Assembly (NCBI RefSeq): GCF_002898515.1
Contig: NZ_PPFX01000024.1
Span: 1 to 64,000, forward strand
Origin: Geothermobacter hydrogeniphilus
GTDB taxonomy: Bacteria > Desulfobacterota > Desulfuromonadia > Desulfuromonadales > Geothermobacteraceae
Direction: 5' to 3'
DNA: 64,000 nucleotides
The stretch's first letter is position 1. Every line of letters begins with the position of its first letter. The notes beneath the pieces are model-generated. The model saw only the letters and a list, made by a program, of their open reading frames with translations. It was not told the DNA's origin and made no database searches. This document shows positions 62,291 to 64,000 of the stretch, one piece after another. The position numbers and the translations under genes were made by a program.

Positions 62291-63457
62291 ATGGCACGTT
62301 TTCCGACCGGTCGTACCGCGTTCGTGGTGATCCACGGCATCGGCGAGCAGAATCCGTTCGATACCCTTGACGGCTTCGGGCGTGGCCTGCTGGAACTGTT
62401 TGACCGGCAGGGGATCAATTACCGGCTCGCCCACAAGCTGAAGCGCCATCCCGAGGAGGGCTGGACCGAAAGTTTTCTGCACATCTCCCCCAAAAACCGC
62501 GGCAAGAGCGCCATCGACATCCACGAGGTCTACTGGGCCTACCTGACTGAAGAGCAGATCACGGCCGCCGAGATCCGCCAGTGGCTCGAGGACACCCTGG
62601 CCGGAGTGAAGACCTTCTTCGATGAAAACCAGCAGCTGATCCGCGAGTACGAGCAGGCCGACCAGGTCGAGCAGTTGCAGAAGCTCAACAAGAAGCTGCG
62701 TTGGGGCGCCCGGCTCTATCCGCCCGTCAGCGCCGCGCTGCAACTGCTCGATCCGCTCAGTCGGCTGACCGGCGGCTGGGGCGAGGTGGCGCTGAAATGG
62801 CTGGGGGACAAGGCCAGCCCCTACCTCACCGGCTACCTCGGCGACGTCGCCATCTACACCACCACCGACCGCAAGTCGAAATTCTTCAACCTGCGGCAGC
62901 AGATTCTGCGCGACAGCCTTGCCATGCTTAGGGCGGTGCTCGCCGACGAAGAGGTCGAGCGGGTGATTCTCTGCGGCCACTCCCTCGGCAGCGTCATCGC
63001 CTACGACACCCTCAACCGGCTGCAGATCGAAGCCTCCCTGCCCGAGGCCGAAGAGCTGCCGCTGGACAAGATCAAGGGCCTGATCACCTTCGGTTCGCCG
63101 CTCGACAAGATCGCCTTCTTCTTCCGCCAGCACGCCGGCAAAGAGCAGTGGCTGCGCGGCCAGATTCTCGGCCAGCTGCACTCCTTCAAATCGAAGCCGC
63201 TCTGTTTCAATGATCCGCCAGTGACTTTCGACGACCCGGTGAAGCATGTCTTCGCCGACCTGCCCTGGGTCAACTACTGGGACCGCCAGGACCCGGTCAG
63301 CGGCCGGCTCAACCTCTACCGGATCGACCCCGAAGACAACGTCGAGCTCAAACTCGGCAAACCCTGGGGCCTGGCGCATGTCGCCTACTGGGAGCATGTG
63401 CCGATGTATGCCGATTTTGCGGGGAGGTTTTTGGGGCTCCAGGCAACAGCTTCTTGA
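62291..63457 (+). CDS. alpha/beta hydrolase, lipase-like
   Basis: A 388-residue cytoplasmic protein opening FPTGRTAFVVIHGIGEQNPFDTLDGFGRGLLELFD (oxyanion-type HGIGEQ) with the nucleophile elbow RVILCGHSLGSVIAYDTLNRL (about 229-249). The middle (about 95-200) is a helical insertion. LITFGSPLDKIAFFFRQH and WVNYWDRQDPVSGRL probably carry the acid residue; the His may be in the C-terminal GLAHVAYWEHVPMY. Substrate unknown; no signal peptide. GGAGGAGGG precedes ATG 62291. Confidence 0.8.
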   Translation: MARFPTGRTAFVVIHGIGEQNPFDTLDGFGRGLLELFDRQGINYRLAHKLKRHPEEGWTESFLHISPKNRGKSAIDIHEVYWAYLTEEQITAAEIRQWLEDTLAGVKTFFDENQQLIREYEQADQVEQLQKLNKKLRWGARLYPPVSAALQLLDPLSRLTGGWGEVALKWLGDKASPYLTGYLGDVAIYTTTDRKSKFFNLRQQILRDSLAMLRAVLADEEVERVILCGHSLGSVIAYDTLNRLQIEASLPEAEELPLDKIKGLITFGSPLDKIAFFFRQHAGKEQWLRGQILGQLHSFKSKPLCFNDPPVTFDDPVKHVFADLPWVNYWDRQDPVSGRLNLYRIDPEDNVELKLGKPWGLAHVAYWEHVPMYADFAGRFLGLQATAS

Positions 63458-63553
63458 CAGTTTGTTCTTGCTTCATCTGTTGTTCTGAAAACAAGTATTG
63501 ATAAAAAGACAACTCTTGGGTTGTTGTCAGTCCATGTTTCGGGTACTCTGTAA

Positions 63554-63835
63554 ATGAACCAGCCCCTGAGTCCAACTGACGCCAGAAAATTGCTCCGCCG
63601 GATACTGGATGGCGGCATTGTCACCTACGCACAGCCTCATGCCCTTGATCGGCTCAAGGAACGTTCCATTTCCATCCTCGATTGTGAAAACGTCATGCGG
63701 GCGGGGGTTGTGGAAGAGCCGGAACTGGTCGAAGGTTGTTGGCGCTACCGGGTGCGATCCCGAAAAATCGTTGTCGTTGTGGAATTCCTTTCGGATGACG
63801 AGGTGTTGATCCTGACGGCCTGGAGAATCAAATGA
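63554..63835 (+). CDS. DUF4258 family protein, probable toxin
   Basis: A 93-residue protein with the DUF4258 pattern: ALDRLKERSISILDCENVMRAG and WRYRVRSRKIVVVVEFLSDDEVLILTAWRI. DUF4258 proteins resemble RelE/MqsR-like toxins and often pair with an MqsA-type zinc-finger antitoxin. The stop overlaps the ATG of such a gene by four bases (ATGA). The upstream site is weak; TGTAA precedes the ATG. Confidence 0.82.
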   Translation: MNQPLSPTDARKLLRRILDGGIVTYAQPHALDRLKERSISILDCENVMRAGVVEEPELVEGCWRYRVRSRKIVVVVEFLSDDEVLILTAWRIK

Positions 63836-64000
63836 TCTGCCCTGATTGTAAAACTGTCGAACTCGTGGAAAAGCGCGAGACCATTCGCTTTGAGGAGTGC
63901 GGCCTCAGTGGCGTTGTCCTGCAGGATGTGCTGGTCAGGCAGTGTGACGGGTGCGGCAACCGGCTGGTTTCCATCCCCAACCTTTCCGGCCTGCACCGCA
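63832..64000 (+). CDS. MqsA/YgiT-type zinc-finger antitoxin (5' part, runs off the window)
   Basis: The visible 56 codons start MICPDC, with a second CDGC at about 42-45 (QCDGCGNRL), the YgiT/MqsA N-terminal zinc-binding pattern. The C-terminal helix-turn-helix expected for this family lies outside the window. Overlap with the DUF4258 gene supports a toxin-antitoxin pair. Confidence 0.78.
   Translation, partial: MICPDCKTVELVEKRETIRFEECGLSGVVLQDVLVRQCDGCGNRLVSIPNLSGLHR

Overview
The window (about 60% GC, dense with genes on both strands) most resembles a dissimilatory metal-reducing member of the Desulfuromonadia (Geobacter/Desulfuromonas relatives). The basis is three multiheme c-type cytochromes with 9, 10 and 13 CxxCH motifs, a porin-cytochrome conduit, a CbcL-like quinone oxidoreductase, PAS/sigma-54 activators and a GGDEF-EAL protein. 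This is inferred from gene content; no rRNA or other phylogenetic marker is present.

Layout. 1-1,100: the 3' tail of a group II intron abutting a short mobile repeat, then a UPF0178 gene and a zinc-finger-like gene. 1.4-8.5 kb: rhlE behind a leader with an internal terminator, a GATE membrane protein, an Ada-like DNA repair protein, two inactivated EamA/DMT transporters (one by deletion, one by an intact IS1595-family element with an 8-bp target duplication) and a LysE exporter. 8.5-13.2 kb: a tripartite efflux operon (TolC, TetR, HlyD, EmrB) with a TetR-type operator at its promoter. 13.4-20.9 kb: a defence island made of MntA/HepT (MNT-HEPN) and a complete type I Wadjet system, jetABCD. 20.9-28 kb: yciH, a stand-alone molybdopterin oxidoreductase and an aapJQMP amino-acid ABC operon. 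28-34 kb: a Rep/UvrD helicase, a PAS-GGDEF-EAL protein, a cytochrome b5-like protein and an ExeA/MshM-like ATPase.

34.3-39.4 kb: porin, periplasmic decaheme cytochrome and 13-heme lipoprotein, in order and on one strand, which forms a plausible trans-outer-membrane electron conduit. 39.4-44 kb: speA and speE (polyamines), proC, and two copies of a 162-bp mobile repeat. 44-55.5 kb: an amino-acid catabolism block (P5C dehydrogenase, proline dehydrogenase, livJHMGF) flanked by two paralogous PAS/sigma-54 activators, with a clear -24/-12 promoter before the P5C dehydrogenase. 55.5-58.8 kb: an exported ATP-dependent DNA ligase, a small membrane protein and a CbcL-like cytochrome b/c. 59-64 kb: fabH, a nucleotidyltransferase/partner pair with a palindromic operator, an alpha/beta hydrolase, and a DUF4258 toxin/MqsA-like antitoxin pair that runs off the window end.

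How it fits together: amino-acid import and oxidation (aap, liv, proline catabolism) supply electrons. CbcL can move them from quinol to periplasmic cytochromes, and the porin-cytochrome set can carry them outside. Mobile repeats, an IS, a group II intron tail, three toxin-antitoxin-like pairs and Wadjet show an active contest with mobile DNA. The least described items are the 162-bp MITE-like family, the porin/10-heme/13-heme conduit, the nucleotidyltransferase/partner pair and two candidate transcription-attenuation leaders (rhlE, liv).
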